This document shows positions 24,964-34,952 of a stretch of DNA of 64,000 bases, piece by piece (positions within the stretch are counted from its first letter, which is position 1; every line of letters starts with the position of its first letter). The DNA is taken from positions 62,001 to 126,000 of the forward strand of contig NZ_SNXS01000006.1 of the NCBI RefSeq assembly GCF_004362525.1, in the 5' to 3' direction. The notes beneath the pieces were generated by a model, which saw only the letters and a list, made by a program, of their open reading frames with translations, ran no database searches and was not told where the DNA came from. This DNA is from Roseateles toxinivorans. Its GTDB lineage: Bacteria > Pseudomonadota > Gammaproteobacteria > Burkholderiales > Burkholderiaceae_C. Position numbers and translations under genes: made by a program.

Positions 24964-25742
24964 TGCTGTTTCATCCCGTCCAGCTGGGCCGTGCGGTGCG
25001 CCAGCTGCTGGTCGATCTGGGCTGGGCCGCCCGCTTCCTGCTGGAGCTGCTGGCGCGCACGCCGCGCTGCCTGGCGCGGCCGCGGCTGGTCATCGACCAG
25101 GTCTTCTTCCTCGGCAACAAATCGCTGTCCATCATCTCTGTGTCTGGCCTGTTCGTCGGTTTCGTGCTGGCCCTGCAGGGCTATTACACCTTGCAGCGCT
25201 ACGGTTCGTCCGAGGCGGTGGGCCTGCTGGTGGCGCTGAGTCTGGTGCGCGAGCTGGGGCCGGTGGTCGCTGCCCTGTTGTTTGCCGGCCGCGCCGGCAC
25301 CTCGCTGACGGCCGAGATCGGCCTGATGAAGGCCGGCGAGCAACTGACCGCGATGGAGATGATGGCCGTTGACCCGGTTACCCGTGTGCTGGCGCCACGC
25401 TTCTGGGGCGGCATGATCGCCATGCCGCTGCTGGCCGCCGTGTTCTCGGCCGTTGGCGTGATCGGTGGCTGGATGGTGGCCGTGCCGCTGATCGGCATCG
25501 ATGCCGGCGCCTTCTGGTCGCAGATGCAGGGCGGTGTCGATGTGTTTGCCGATGTCGGCAACGGCGTGATCAAGAGCGTGGTGTTCGGCCTGACGGTGAC
25601 CTTTGTCGCCCTGCTGCAGGGCTATACCTGCCAGCCCACGCCGGAGGGCGTGGCCCAGGCCACCACCCGCACCGTGGTGGTGGCCTCGCTGGCGGTGTTG
25701 GCGCTGGACTTCGTGCTGACCGCGATGATGTTTTCGATTTAA
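24960..25742 (+). CDS. mlaE: Mla phospholipid transport permease MlaE
   Basis: A 260-residue multi-pass membrane protein, the permease of the Mla ABC system. Family motifs include LVALSLVRELGPVVAALLFAGRAGTSLTAEIGLMKAGEQ and the C-terminal hydrophobic helices. The ATG overlaps the mlaF stop; a second ATG at 24963 is a possible start. It forms a dimer with two MlaF ATPases on the cytoplasmic side and the MlaD hexamer on the periplasmic side. Confidence 0.95.
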   Translation: MMLFHPVQLGRAVRQLLVDLGWAARFLLELLARTPRCLARPRLVIDQVFFLGNKSLSIISVSGLFVGFVLALQGYYTLQRYGSSEAVGLLVALSLVRELGPVVAALLFAGRAGTSLTAEIGLMKAGEQLTAMEMMAVDPVTRVLAPRFWGGMIAMPLLAAVFSAVGVIGGWMVAVPLIGIDAGAFWSQMQGGVDVFADVGNGVIKSVVFGLTVTFVALLQGYTCQPTPEGVAQATTRTVVVASLAVLALDFVLTAMMFSI

Positions 25743-25754
25743 GGAACGGTGCTT

Positions 25755-26243
25755 ATGCAATCCTCCCGCCATGACGCCTGGGTCGGCCTGTTTGTCCTGA
25801 TCGGTGGCGCAGCGCTGCTGTTTCTGGCATTGAAGGCCGGCAATCTCCTGAGCCTGAACTTCGAGGAGACCTATGCCGTCACCGCCAAGTTCGACAATAT
25901 CGGTGGCCTCAAGGCCCATGCGGCGGTGAAGAGCGCCGGTGTGGTGGTCGGCCGCGTCGAGGCCATCAGCTTCGATGACAAGAGCTATCAGGCACGAGTC
26001 GTGCTGCAGCTGCAGAAGCGCTTCGTCTTCCCCAAGGACAGCTCGGCCAAGATCCTGACCTCGGGCCTGCTGGGCGAGCAGTACATCGGCCTGGAGCCGG
26101 GCGCCGACGACAAGAACCTGGTCGCCGGAGCCGTCATCACGCAGACCCAGTCGGCGGTGGTGCTGGAGTCGCTGATCGGGCAGTTCATCAACAGCAAGGC
26201 GGCCGACGCGGGATCGGCGGCCGTCCAGGGAGAGAAGAAGTGA
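25755..26243 (+). CDS. mlaD: Mla system MCE-domain substrate-binding protein MlaD
   Basis: A 162-residue protein with one N-terminal transmembrane helix (WVGLFVLIGGAALLFLALKAG) and one MCE domain (about 38-118), containing the hallmark GLKAHAAVKSAGVVVGRV and LLGEQYIGLEPG. MlaD forms a hexameric ring binding phospholipid in the periplasm. I preferred ATG 25755, which has AAGGAA 8 bases upstream, over GTG 25749. It ends in overlap with the mlaA start. Confidence 0.94.
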   Translation: MQSSRHDAWVGLFVLIGGAALLFLALKAGNLLSLNFEETYAVTAKFDNIGGLKAHAAVKSAGVVVGRVEAISFDDKSYQARVVLQLQKRFVFPKDSSAKILTSGLLGEQYIGLEPGADDKNLVAGAVITQTQSAVVLESLIGQFINSKAADAGSAAVQGEKK

Positions 26244-27028
26244 GGGACCTCGTACTCGCCGGCCCACGCCTGCGGCGCCTGGGCCTGCTGACCCTTTTGC
26301 TGGCCGTGCTCACCCTGTCCGGCTGCGCCAACTTCGTGTCGCAGGCCCGCATGGGCCCGGGCCAGAAGCTGGACCCCTGGGAGCGCTGGAACCGCAAGGT
26401 CTTCGCCTTCAACGAGGAAGTCGACAAGGCGGTGCTGAAGCCCGTGGCCACCGCCTATCGCGATGTCGTGCCCGGCCCTCTGCGCCAGGGCGCCGACAAC
26501 TTCTTCAACAATGTGGCCGATGGCTGGTCGGCGGTGAACCTGTTCCTGCAGGGCCGCTGGCGTGCGGGCATCCAGGACACGGCGCGCTTTGCCTTCAACA
26601 CCATGCTGGGCTTTGGCGGCGTGCTGGATATCGCCGGTGAGGCAGGCCTCGAGCATCACTACGAGGACTTTGGCAAGACGCTGGGGCGCTGGGGATTCAA
26701 GACCGGTGCCTATATCGTCTGGCCGATCTTCGGCCCCGGCTCGGTGCGCGACACGATTGCCATGCCGCTGGACCGCCTGGCCACGCCGCCCATGGTATTC
26801 AACGATGGCAAGACCCAGTTCAGCATATTCGCGCTGCAGGCCGTCAACTCGCGCGCGAACTACCTGCGGGCCTCGCAGATGCTGGAAGAAATCGCCCTCG
26901 ACAAGTACACCTTCATCCGCGACGCCTACCTGACCAAACGTGGCAGCATCGGCGAAGAGGATGAGGACGAGGATCTGAAACCCGCGCCGCCGGCCGAGCG
27001 GGTGTCGCCGCCGCAGGTCGGGCCGTGA
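26240..27028 (+). CDS. mlaA: Outer-membrane phospholipid-removal lipoprotein MlaA (VacJ)
   Basis: A 262-residue VacJ/MlaA lipoprotein that extracts mislocalised phospholipids from the outer leaflet and hands them to MlaC. The signal ends in lipobox LSGC. The core has the family stretch DPWERWNRKVFAFNEEVDKAVLKPVATAY and a Gly-rich region around WGFKTGAYIVWPIFGPGSVRD. The start is a GTG overlapping the mlaD stop with a purine-rich Shine-Dalgarno. The acidic tail EEDEDEDLKP is typical of a disordered C terminus. Confidence 0.94.
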   Translation: MRDLVLAGPRLRRLGLLTLLLAVLTLSGCANFVSQARMGPGQKLDPWERWNRKVFAFNEEVDKAVLKPVATAYRDVVPGPLRQGADNFFNNVADGWSAVNLFLQGRWRAGIQDTARFAFNTMLGFGGVLDIAGEAGLEHHYEDFGKTLGRWGFKTGAYIVWPIFGPGSVRDTIAMPLDRLATPPMVFNDGKTQFSIFALQAVNSRANYLRASQMLEEIALDKYTFIRDAYLTKRGSIGEEDEDEDLKPAPPAERVSPPQVGP

Positions 27029-27111
27029 ACTTTCCGGCCCCACCGCGCGTTGAGGCCATGTGTCGAACCGCCGCTGCCCCCTCGGGTGGCGCGCTTGAAA
27101 TGAGGATTCCC

Positions 27112-27741
27112 ATGTTGTTCAAATCTGTTCTTGTCCGCGGTCTGGCCGCGTTGGCCCTGGGCGTGAGCCTGACGGCCCAGGCGGCCGACATCACCGCCCC
27201 CGATGCGCTGATTCGTCAGGTGTCCACCGATGTCATCGACTCCGTCAAGAGCGACAAGGCCATCCAGGGTGGCGATGTGCAGAAGATCATCGCCCTGGTG
27301 GACGCCAAGGTCATGCCCCACATCAATTTTCAGCGCATGACCGCGACGGCCACCGGCCGGTTCTGGCGCCAGGCCTCGCCCGAGCAGCAAAAGCGTCTGC
27401 AGGACGAGTTCAAGACCCTGCTGGTGCGCACCTATGCCGGCGCGCTGACCCAGGTCAAGGACCAGACCATCAGCCTGAAGCCGCTGCGTGCCAGCGCCGA
27501 GGACATCGAGGTCGTGGTGCGCACCGAGGTCCGCGGCAAGGGCGACCCGATCCAGCTCGACTACCGGCTGGAGAAGTCTGCCGGCGGCTGGAAGATCTAT
27601 GACGTCAATGTGCTGGGCATCTGGTTGGCCGATCAGTACAAGAACAGCTTTGCCCAGGAGATCGGCGCCAATGGCATCGACGGCCTGATCAAGATGCTGG
27701 CCGACAAGAACCAGAAGGCCGCCGCCCCGGCAGCCAAGTAA
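27112..27741 (+). CDS. mlaC: Mla periplasmic phospholipid-binding protein MlaC
   Basis: MlaC (209 residues) shuttles phospholipids across the periplasm between MlaA and MlaD. The signal peptide runs to about TAQAAD. The Tol-Tol/Ttg2 (MlaC) domain follows, with MPHINFQRMTATATGRFWRQA and the GWKIYDVNVLGIWL segment. I chose ATG 27112, which has GAGGA just upstream; ATG 27100 in the same frame is an alternative. The gene lies 83 bases after mlaA in the same operon. Confidence 0.93.
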   Translation: MLFKSVLVRGLAALALGVSLTAQAADITAPDALIRQVSTDVIDSVKSDKAIQGGDVQKIIALVDAKVMPHINFQRMTATATGRFWRQASPEQQKRLQDEFKTLLVRTYAGALTQVKDQTISLKPLRASAEDIEVVVRTEVRGKGDPIQLDYRLEKSAGGWKIYDVNVLGIWLADQYKNSFAQEIGANGIDGLIKMLADKNQKAAAPAAK

Positions 27742-27751
27742 GCTGGCCATC

Positions 27752-28036
27752 ATGCTGACCCTGCCGCAGAAGGTCGGGCTGAGCGACGCCCCGCAGGTGC
27801 TGGCGGGGCTCAGCCAGGCGCTTGAAGCCGCGCCGGCGCAGGCACCACTTGAGCTGGATGCCTCCGCCTTGCTGGACTTCGACTCGGCCGTGCTGGCCGT
27901 GCTCTTGGAATGTCAGCGCCGGGCCCAGGCCTCGGGCCGCCGGCTGACCCTGGTTGGCGCGCCGCCCAAGCTGGCCGAGCTGGCCCGCGTCTATGGTCTC
28001 AGCGAATTGCTGTGGCCCGAAGCTGCCGCGGCCTGA
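27752..28036 (+). CDS. mlaB: STAS-domain protein MlaB
   Basis: A 94-residue single-domain STAS protein. The LDASALLDFDSAVLAVLLECQRRA stretch matches the conserved STAS loop and helix that contact MlaF. MlaB binds MlaF and is required for stable, active MlaFEDB. It begins 10 bases after mlaC, completing the mla operon, and converges with hexR, whose stop is only 7 bases away. Confidence 0.9.
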   Translation: MLTLPQKVGLSDAPQVLAGLSQALEAAPAQAPLELDASALLDFDSAVLAVLLECQRRAQASGRRLTLVGAPPKLAELARVYGLSELLWPEAAAA

Positions 28037-28043
28037 TCGACGT

Positions 28044-28919
28044 TCAGTCGGCCGATGGCGCGTAGCGCTTGCTGCGCAGATTGCGCTTGATCTCCTGCAG
28101 TATGGGCCGCAGTTCCTGGCCCAGCTGCAGTGCCACCCCGGTGCTCAGGATGTCGATCACGATCAGGTGCAGGAGCCGCGACACCATCGGGCTGTAGCGG
28201 TCGTAGTCTTCCGGATGGTCGACGGCCAGCAAGACATGGCCCTGGGTCTGACCGATCTGGGCCAAGGGCGAGCCACTGGCGGTGATGATGATCACCGTCG
28301 CCCCCTTCTTGCGCGCGATCTCGGCCGCGTCTATCAGGTCGCGGCTGCGGCCTGAATTGCTGATCACGACCGCGCAGTCGCCGGGCTTGAGCATGGTCGC
28401 GCTCATCAGCTGCACATGGCCGTCGCTGCAGGCGATGGTGTTCACGCCCAGCCGAAAGAACTTGTGCTGCGCGTCCTGGGCCACGATGCCCGAATTGCCG
28501 ACGCCGTAGAACTCAATCCGGTGCTTGCCGCGCCCGGCCTCGGCCAGCGCATTGATGGCGCGCTCGAACAAGGGGCTGGCCGCGTCATTGCGGTAGTGCA
28601 GCAGGGCGGCCACCGCGTTGTCTATGACCTTGATGATCAGCACATTGGGCTTGTCGTCCTCGTCCACCGCGCGGTGGACGAAGGGCACCCCCTCGTTGAC
28701 GCTGCCGGCCAGCTTCAGCTTGAAGTCGGCCAGGCCGTCATAGCCAACGCTGCGGCAGAAGCGCACCACGGTCGGCTTGCTGACATGGGCCCGCTCGGCG
28801 AGCTCGGTGACCGGCAGGGTGGCAAAGGCGCGCGCATCGGCGATCAGCAGATGGGCGACGCGCTGCTCGGCCGGTGGCAGCGCCGGCAACGCCGCCCGCA
28901 CGCGGTCCACAATGCTCAT
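28044..28919 (-). CDS. hexR: RpiR/HexR-type transcriptional regulator
   Basis: A 291-residue RpiR-family regulator: an N-terminal helix-turn-helix (about 1-77, with ELAERAHVSKPTVVRFCRSVGYDGL) and a C-terminal SIS sugar-phosphate-binding domain (about 120-260, with FYGVGNSGIVAQDAQHKFFRL and VVISNSGRSRDLIDAA). HexR represses sugar catabolism genes and is released by KDPG. I chose ATG 28919 (MSIVDRV), as expected for HexR. It is directly downstream of zwf on the same strand, and a matching operator lies upstream of zwf, so it probably controls zwf, tal and itself. Confidence 0.9.
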   Translation of the reverse strand: MSIVDRVRAALPALPPAEQRVAHLLIADARAFATLPVTELAERAHVSKPTVVRFCRSVGYDGLADFKLKLAGSVNEGVPFVHRAVDEDDKPNVLIIKVIDNAVAALLHYRNDAASPLFERAINALAEAGRGKHRIEFYGVGNSGIVAQDAQHKFFRLGVNTIACSDGHVQLMSATMLKPGDCAVVISNSGRSRDLIDAAEIARKKGATVIIITASGSPLAQIGQTQGHVLLAVDHPEDYDRYSPMVSRLLHLIVIDILSTGVALQLGQELRPILQEIKRNLRSKRYAPSAD

Positions 28920-28998
28920 GTTTGCCTCTCGCTCAACGGGTACGTCAAGCGGTCCCCCGAGGGGACTTCGCCCGCCTTGGGGCGGCCCGGCGCCGGGC

Positions 28999-30444
28999 TC
29001 ATTGTTCTTCAGCCCAGGCAAAACCATCACGCGCGACCAGCGCGCTGGCGGCCGGTGGTCCCCAGCTGCCGGCGGTGTAGGGGCGGGGACCGGTGGTGTC
29101 CTGCTCCCAGGCGTCGAGTATCGGTTCGACCCAGCGCCAGGCCTGCTCCTGCTCGTCGCTGCGCACGAACAGGTTCAGCCGGCCGGCAATTGCATCCAGC
29201 AGCAGTCGCTCGTAGGCGCCGACGCGGTTGGCGGCAAAGGCCTTGTCGAAATCCAGGTCCAGCGACACCGGTGCCAGCGACTCGCCATGCGAGCTGCCCT
29301 TGGCGGCCAGCAGGTGCAGCTCCAGGCCGTCCTCGGGCTGCAGCTTGATGACCAGCTTGTTGGCGACATTGCCACCGGGAAAGATCGGGTGCGGCACGGG
29401 GCGGAAGTTGACGACGATCTGCGCGTCGCGCGCGGCCAGGCGCTTGCCGGTGCGCAGATAGAAGGGCACGCCGGCCCAGCGCCAGTTCTGCACCTCGGTG
29501 CGCAGCGCGACAAAGGTCTCGCAGGCACTGTCGGACGGCACCTTGACCTCCTCCAAGTAGCCGGGCACGGCCTTGCCATCCACCGTGCCGGCGCGGTACT
29601 GGCCGCGCACCACATCGCGGCCCACGCTCTCGGCGGTGAAGGGCTTCAGCGAACGCAGCACCTTGAGCTTCTCGTCGCGTATCGCGTCGGCGTCATTGGT
29701 CGAGGGCGGCTCCATCGCCACCATCGTCAGCAGCTGCAGCGCATGGTTCTGGATCATGTCGCGCAGCGCGCCGGTGCGGTCGTAGAAGTCGCCGCGCGTG
29801 CCCACGCCCAGGCCCTCGGCCAGGGTGATCTGGATATTGGCAATGCTCTCACGGCGCCACAGCGGCTCGAACAGCGCATTGCCGAAGCGCAGCGCCATCA
29901 GGTTCTGCACCGAGGGCTTGCCCAGGTAATGGTCGATGCGGAAGGCCTGGGTCTCAGCAAACACCGAGCGCACCGCCTTGTTGATCTCCTGGGCGCTGGC
30001 CAGGTCATGGCCCAGCGGCTTTTCCAGCACGACGCGGATCTTGGGACCGTTCAGGCCGGCCGCGCCCAGCTGCGCGCAGATCTGCGTGAACAGATGCGGG
30101 CTGGTGGCCAGGTACAGCACAACGGTGTCGGCATTGCGCTCGGCCAGCCAGTCCTTCAGGCGCTGGTAGTGCTCCGGCTGGGACAGGTCCATGCGCCGGT
30201 AGTGCAGCAGCGCGGCAAAGCGCTCGAACTCTTCATCGGTCGGCCGCTTCGGGCCCTCGACCTCGCGGAAGCGCTCCTTCAGCCACTCGCGGTAGCGCTC
30301 GTCGGGCATGTCATCGCGGGCGACGGAGAGGATGCGGCCACCCTCGGGCAGCTTGCCGTGACGAAAGGCCTGGAACAGGGCAGGCATCAGTTTGCGCCAG
30401 GTGAGGTCGCCAGTACCGCCGAAGAAGACAAGGTCGAAAGACAT
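28999..30444 (-). CDS. zwf: Glucose-6-phosphate 1-dehydrogenase
   Basis: Zwf (481 residues) oxidises glucose-6-phosphate to 6-phosphogluconolactone with NAD(P)+, feeding the pentose-phosphate and Entner-Doudoroff routes. The coenzyme fingerprint is [18 protein letters not shown] and the active-site signature RIDHYLGK is at about 169-176. Length is normal. It is the first gene of a zwf-hexR unit on the minus strand, divergent from tal, with a HexR-type operator in the shared intergenic region. Confidence 0.97.
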   Translation of the reverse strand: MSFDLVFFGGTGDLTWRKLMPALFQAFRHGKLPEGGRILSVARDDMPDERYREWLKERFREVEGPKRPTDEEFERFAALLHYRRMDLSQPEHYQRLKDWLAERNADTVVLYLATSPHLFTQICAQLGAAGLNGPKIRVVLEKPLGHDLASAQEINKAVRSVFAETQAFRIDHYLGKPSVQNLMALRFGNALFEPLWRRESIANIQITLAEGLGVGTRGDFYDRTGALRDMIQNHALQLLTMVAMEPPSTNDADAIRDEKLKVLRSLKPFTAESVGRDVVRGQYRAGTVDGKAVPGYLEEVKVPSDSACETFVALRTEVQNWRWAGVPFYLRTGKRLAARDAQIVVNFRPVPHPIFPGGNVANKLVIKLQPEDGLELHLLAAKGSSHGESLAPVSLDLDFDKAFAANRVGAYERLLLDAIAGRLNLFVRSDEQEQAWRWVEPILDAWEQDTTGPRPYTAGSWGPPAASALVARDGFAWAEEQ

Positions 30445-30482
30445 GGATTGCGAGCGCTGTTGTGTGTGAAAATCGCCGTTGA

Positions 30483-30497
30483 TGTAACCTAGTTACA
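30483..30497. promoter_or_regulatory. HexR-type operator between zwf and tal
   Basis: TGTAACCTAGTTACA is a perfect inverted repeat with arms TGTAAC and GTTACA around a 3-base centre. It matches the known HexR box pattern TGTAAT-N3-ATTACA with one symmetrical change. It lies 38 bases before the zwf start and about 170 bases before tal, and a HexR-type regulator is encoded next to zwf. Binding itself is inferred. Confidence 0.75.
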
Positions 30498-30670
30498 CGT
30501 TAATGATGGCCAAGTTTCATCGCCGCGTCAATCCAAACCCCAGGCTTTTGCGTTTTGCCCGGGGACTTCAGGGTTTTCTCGATCAGGGCATGTAACCGCG
30601 ATGTCGCAGTCAGACGCTGCCTACAGGTTCTAATCTTGGCTGTCCCATTGCCACTTTCCAGCTTTCCGCC

Positions 30671-31621
30671 ATGAACCAACTCGACCAGCTCAAAGCCTTC
30701 ACCACCGTGGTGGCCGACACCGGCAACTTCCTGCAACTGGCCCAGTACGCGCCGCGCGATGCCACGACCAATCCGTCGCTGATACTGAAGGCGGTGCAGT
30801 CGCCCGACTACGCGCCGCTGCTGGCCGCCACGGTGGCCGCGCACAGGACCGAGCCGCTGGAGGAGATCGTCGACCAGGTGCTGGTGCGCTTCGGCCTGGA
30901 GATACTGAAGGTGGTGCCGGGCCGCGTATCCACCGAGGTCGATGCCCGCCTGAGTTTCGACATGGCCGGCAGCATTGCCCGGGCCCATCGCATCATCGAG
31001 CTCTACGAGCAGGCAGGCATCGGCCGCGAACGCGTGCTGATCAAGCTGGCCTCGACCTGGGAGGGCATACAGGCCGCCGCAGCGCTGGAGCATGAGGGCA
31101 TCCATTGCAACCTGACCCTGCTGTTCTCGTTCTGCCAGGCGGTGGCCTGTGGCGAGGCCGGCGTGCAGCTGATCTCGCCCTTCGTCGGCCGCATCTATGA
31201 CTGGTACAAGAAGTCGGCCGGCGCGGCCTGGGACGAGGCCGCCAGCTCGGGCGTCAACGACCCTGGCGTCAAGTCGGTGGCGCAGATCTATGCCTACTAC
31301 AAGAAGTACGGCATCCCGACCGAGGTGATGGGTGCGAGCTTCCGCAATATCGGACAGATCCAGGCCTTGGCCGGCTGCGACCTGCTGACCATCAGCCCGG
31401 ACCTGCTGGGTCAGCTGCAGGCACTGGACGCGCCGCTCACACGCCAGCTCAGTGCCGAGATGGCTCAGGGCATGAACCTGGAGGCGCACAGCTACAACGA
31501 GGCCACGTTCCGCTTCGCGCTGAACCAGGACGCGATGGCCACCGAGAAGCTGGCCGAGGGCATACGCCTGTTCGCCGTCGACGCCGGCAAGCTGGACCAG
31601 ATGATTGAGTCGCTGAGATGA
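30671..31621 (+). CDS. tal: Transaldolase
   Basis: Transaldolase (316 residues) transfers a dihydroxyacetone unit between sugar phosphates in the non-oxidative pentose-phosphate pathway. The active-site lysine region [13 protein letters not shown] and the N-terminal signature DATTNPSLI ([13 protein letters not shown]) are present. It is divergent from zwf and overlaps pgi by 4 bases (ATGA), forming a tal-pgi operon, which fits joint control of hexose phosphate flux. Confidence 0.97.
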   Translation: MNQLDQLKAFTTVVADTGNFLQLAQYAPRDATTNPSLILKAVQSPDYAPLLAATVAAHRTEPLEEIVDQVLVRFGLEILKVVPGRVSTEVDARLSFDMAGSIARAHRIIELYEQAGIGRERVLIKLASTWEGIQAAAALEHEGIHCNLTLLFSFCQAVACGEAGVQLISPFVGRIYDWYKKSAGAAWDEAASSGVNDPGVKSVAQIYAYYKKYGIPTEVMGASFRNIGQIQALAGCDLLTISPDLLGQLQALDAPLTRQLSAEMAQGMNLEAHSYNEATFRFALNQDAMATEKLAEGIRLFAVDAGKLDQMIESLR

Positions 31622-33243
31622 AACACCCGCGCTGTGACCAGACTCCGGCCTGGGCCGCGCTGAACGCGCATTTCCAGGGCAGCGGCCGGCGCTTCGATCT
31701 GCGTCAGGCCTTCGCAGCCGATGCGGCCCGCTTCGACAAGCTGTCGGTGCAGGCGCCAGAGGTGTTTGCCGATCTGTCCAAGAACCTGCTGGACGATGCG
31801 ACGCTGGCACTGCTGCTGCAACTGGCCCGCGATTGCGGGCTCGAAGCGCAGCGCGATGCGATGCTGGCCGGCGAGGCGATCAACCACACCGAGGGCCGCG
31901 CCGTGTTGCACACGGCCCTGCGCGCGCCCGCAGGCTTTGGGCCGCAAAGCGAGCAGGTGCAGGAGGTGTTGGAGCGCCTGCTGACCTATGTGGAGCAGGT
32001 GCGCGACACGGCCCGCAGCGGCATGCGCCATGTGGTGCATATCGGCATCGGCGGCAGCGACCTGGGCCCGCAGATGGTCGTGCCGGCGCTGGACTCGTTT
32101 GCCCACGGTGAGCTGAAGCTGCACTTTGTCTCGAACGTCGATGGGCACGACCTGGCACCGGTGCTGCGCGGCTTGAGCCCGCATGACACGCTGTTCGTCG
32201 TCGCCTCCAAGACCTTCACGACCCAGGAGACGCTGGCCAATGCCCAGGCCGCCAAGGCCTGGTTCCTGGGCCAGGGCGGTACGGACATCGCCAGGCATTT
32301 CGTCGCCACGACGACCAACGTCGCCGCGGCGGCGGCCTTTGGCATCACCACCACCTTCGGTTTCTGGGACTGGGTCGGCGGCCGCTATTCGATCTGGTCG
32401 GCCATCGGCCTGCCAATTGCACTGGCCATAGGCGCCGACAACTTCCGTGCCTTCCTGGCCGGCGCCCATGCGATGGACCAGCACTTCGCCCAGGCGCCGC
32501 TGCAGGCCAATCTGCCGGTGTTGCTGGGCCTGGTTGATGTCTGGTACCGCAACTTCCACGGCTTCGGCAGCCGCAGCGTGGCGCCCTACCACCAGGGCCT
32601 GAAACGTCTGCCGGCCTATCTGCAGCAGCTGGAGATGGAGAGCAATGGCAAGGGCGTCGATCTGGACGGCAATGCGCTTGCGTATGCCACCAGCCCGGTC
32701 GTCTGGGGCGAGGCCGGTACCAATGGCCAGCACGCCTACTTCCAGATGCTGCACCAGGGCACGGATGTGATCCCGGTCGAGTTCATCGCCGTGAAGACGC
32801 CCAACTACGGGCCAGACCTGGCCCCGGTGCTCAAGCCCCTGCTGGCCGATCAGCACCAGAAGCTGCTGGCCAACTGCCTGGCCCAGTCGCAGGCACTGAT
32901 GCAGGGCAAGACCACCGAGCAGGCGCTGACCGAGCGCGCGCCGACGGCCAGTGCAGCGCTGGACGCGCAGACGGTGGCGCGCCACCGCAGCTTCCCCGGC
33001 AACCGGCCCAGCACGACCTTTGTGCTGGAGGCGTTGACGCCGCGCTCGCTCGGCGCGCTGATCGCGATGTACGAGCAGCGGGTCTTCGTCAGCGGTGCGC
33101 TCTGGGGCATCAACAGCTTCGACCAGTGGGGCGTGGAGCTGGGCAAGGCGCTTTGCAGCGCCTTGTTGCCGCGCGTGGCCAGTGGCGACGTGAGCGGGCT
33201 GGATAGCTCGACCGCGGGTCTGTTGACCCGCCTGCGTGCCTAG
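31618..33243 (+). CDS. pgi: Glucose-6-phosphate isomerase
   Basis: Pgi (541 residues) interconverts glucose-6-phosphate and fructose-6-phosphate. Both family signatures are visible: [20 protein letters not shown] near 240-260 and [12 protein letters not shown] near 500. The phosphate-binding region is [14 protein letters not shown]. The start overlaps the tal stop; the end overlaps the convergent yacG gene by four bases. Confidence 0.97.
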   Translation: MKHPRCDQTPAWAALNAHFQGSGRRFDLRQAFAADAARFDKLSVQAPEVFADLSKNLLDDATLALLLQLARDCGLEAQRDAMLAGEAINHTEGRAVLHTALRAPAGFGPQSEQVQEVLERLLTYVEQVRDTARSGMRHVVHIGIGGSDLGPQMVVPALDSFAHGELKLHFVSNVDGHDLAPVLRGLSPHDTLFVVASKTFTTQETLANAQAAKAWFLGQGGTDIARHFVATTTNVAAAAAFGITTTFGFWDWVGGRYSIWSAIGLPIALAIGADNFRAFLAGAHAMDQHFAQAPLQANLPVLLGLVDVWYRNFHGFGSRSVAPYHQGLKRLPAYLQQLEMESNGKGVDLDGNALAYATSPVVWGEAGTNGQHAYFQMLHQGTDVIPVEFIAVKTPNYGPDLAPVLKPLLADQHQKLLANCLAQSQALMQGKTTEQALTERAPTASAALDAQTVARHRSFPGNRPSTTFVLEALTPRSLGALIAMYEQRVFVSGALWGINSFDQWGVELGKALCSALLPRVASGDVSGLDSSTAGLLTRLRA

Positions 33244-33446
33244 TTTTCCTTGGGCTCGTCGCCCTCGTCCGGTTCAGGGTGGGCTTCCACCCTGAACGAC
33301 TCGCTGGCCCAGGCACCCAGATCGATCATCCGGCAACGCTCGGAACAGAACGGCCGCCAGGTATTCTGCGGCGCAAACACGCTGTCACCGCCACAGGTGG
33401 GGCAGCGCACGATGCGCGGGGCAGGGGAGGAGGTTTCGGTGGTCAT
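33240..33446 (-). CDS. yacG: DNA gyrase inhibitor YacG (zinc-binding)
   Basis: A 68-residue zinc protein. The four ligands are in RCPTCGG and [17 protein letters not shown], the diagnostic YacG pattern; the acidic tail ends the protein. YacG binds and inhibits DNA gyrase in E. coli. It overlaps the end of zapD by four bases and ends in overlap with pgi. The zapD-yacG-coaE-pilD neighbourhood matches that of many proteobacteria. Confidence 0.93.
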   Translation of the reverse strand: MTTETSSPAPRIVRCPTCGGDSVFAPQNTWRPFCSERCRMIDLGAWASESFRVEAHPEPDEGDEPKEN

Positions 33447-34207
33447 GCACAAAGCGTCAATTCGAATGAGGTGTCCTTGGAGGCCAGCCTGAGCCGGCCC
33501 TCGTCGTCCTGCTGCATCAGCCGTATCGAGACCATCAACCGGTGGCCACTGATCTCCGGGATCAGCCCAAGGCTGCCGTCGATGCGCATGCGCAGCAGCT
33601 GGTAGACGCGGCCGGCCGCCAGGCTTTGCTGGTACTGGCCGGCGCTGGCGGCCACCATATGGGGCACGCCGGCATCGCGCAGCAGGCCCAGCAGCACCTG
33701 CAGAGCCTCGGCCAGAGGCATCAGCGTGGTCATCCACTGCATCAGGTCCGCGCGGCGCTTGGTCGGCGCGAACTGCTGCCAGGCGAAGTAGGCCGGCAGA
33801 TCGAACTCGCAGGTGCCGCCCGGGATGTTGATGCGGCTGCGTATGCTCATCAGCCACTCGTTGGCGGTGAGGCTGTGGCCGGCCTTGCCCGAGAGCTGGT
33901 TCAGGCCGTTGAAGGCATGGTCGATGCGCGCCACGACCTCGTCGAGTGCCTGCTCCGAGATCGACGGGTTGCCGCGGTAGCTGTTGAGCTGGGCCTTGTG
34001 CCGCTCCAGCTCCTTCAGCAGGTCCGACTTCAGATCGGCACGTGAAGCCACGTCCATGACCTCGAAGATCGTCGCCAGCGCGAAGTGGTGATCCATCGGG
34101 GCATCGCGCGGTATCAACTGGGCCAGGCGGTCGAACAGGTGTTCGAGCCGCAGCATGGTGCGTATGCTTTCGTTGAACGGGTATTCGTAGAGGACCAAGG
34201 CGGCCAT
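33443..34207 (-). CDS. zapD: Cell division protein ZapD
   Basis: ZapD (254 residues) bundles FtsZ filaments at the division ring. The conserved N terminus [20 protein letters not shown] and the segments [30 protein letters not shown] and [18 protein letters not shown] are typical. The start ATG gives the short [10 protein letters not shown] leader common in the family. It is downstream of coaE (121-base gap without a gene) and coupled to yacG. Confidence 0.94.
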   Translation of the reverse strand: MAALVLYEYPFNESIRTMLRLEHLFDRLAQLIPRDAPMDHHFALATIFEVMDVASRADLKSDLLKELERHKAQLNSYRGNPSISEQALDEVVARIDHAFNGLNQLSGKAGHSLTANEWLMSIRSRINIPGGTCEFDLPAYFAWQQFAPTKRRADLMQWMTTLMPLAEALQVLLGLLRDAGVPHMVAASAGQYQQSLAAGRVYQLLRMRIDGSLGLIPEISGHRLMVSIRLMQQDDEGRLRLASKDTSFELTLCA

Positions 34208-34328
34208 TCCTTGTCAGTCAATGCAGCAGGAGAGAGTTCGGGGCCCGACATCGTCGCAGCCAAGCCTGTTGATTGTTTCACAGGGCGCGCATTGGTTCCA
34301 CGCCGACAACAAGAAATGCCGAAAAGGC

Positions 34329-34952
34329 TCAACTGCCAGCTGATGGCAGCCAATGGGCATACAGCGCCCGCACCTGCTGCTGCAGCTCGGCCAGGCTCAG
34401 ACCTTCGTTGAAGATCACCGCGTCGGCGGCGGCACGTCTGTCCTGCCGGGTGGCTTGCTGGTCCAGCACCGCCTGCACCGCCAGGGCCGTCCAGCCGGAA
34501 CGCCGCATCACCCGCTCGATCTGGGTCGCCTCCAGGCAGTCCACCACCAGCACCCGGTCCACCCGGTCGCGCCAGCGGCCCGACTCGACCAGCAGGGGCA
34601 CATCGAAGACGATGGTCGCGCTGTTCGCTTTGGCCGCCAGCCTTGAAGTTTCGGCGCCAATCATCGGGTGCAGGATGGCCTCCAGCGCGAGGCGGTTGGC
34701 AGCATCGCCGAAGGCCAGCTCCCGCATATGGGCGCGGTCCAGAGCGCCATCGGCACCAATGGCTCGGGATCCGAAGCGTTGAGCAATGGCGGGCAGTGCG
34801 GCGCCTCCGGGCGCGGTCAGCTCACGGGCGATCGCGTCGGTGTCAATCAAGGTGGCGCCCAGATCCGCCAAACCCCGAGCGACCGTGCTCTTGCCGCTGC
34901 CTATGCCCCCGGTCAGGCCGATGCGCAGCGGCTGAGATCGCGCTAGGCCCAT
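34329..34952 (-). CDS. coaE: Dephospho-CoA kinase
   Basis: CoaE (207 residues) phosphorylates dephospho-CoA with ATP, the last step of coenzyme A synthesis. The P-loop is [12 protein letters not shown] (residues 12-23), the substrate region [14 protein letters not shown] and the lid region [12 protein letters not shown] 34952 overlaps the pilD end by 10 bases. A much longer open frame upstream is the antisense-phase reading through pilD and is not part of the protein. Confidence 0.95.
   Translation of the reverse strand: MGLARSQPLRIGLTGGIGSGKSTVARGLADLGATLIDTDAIARELTAPGGAALPAIAQRFGSRAIGADGALDRAHMRELAFGDAANRLALEAILHPMIGAETSRLAAKANSATIVFDVPLLVESGRWRDRVDRVLVVDCLEATQIERVMRRSGWTALAVQAVLDQQATRQDRRAAADAVIFNEGLSLAELQQQVRALYAHWLPSAGS

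Noticed and set aside
28416-30492. Long plus-strand frames over hexR and zwf
   Set aside because: Both minus-strand genes have full family motifs, while the plus-strand frames have none.
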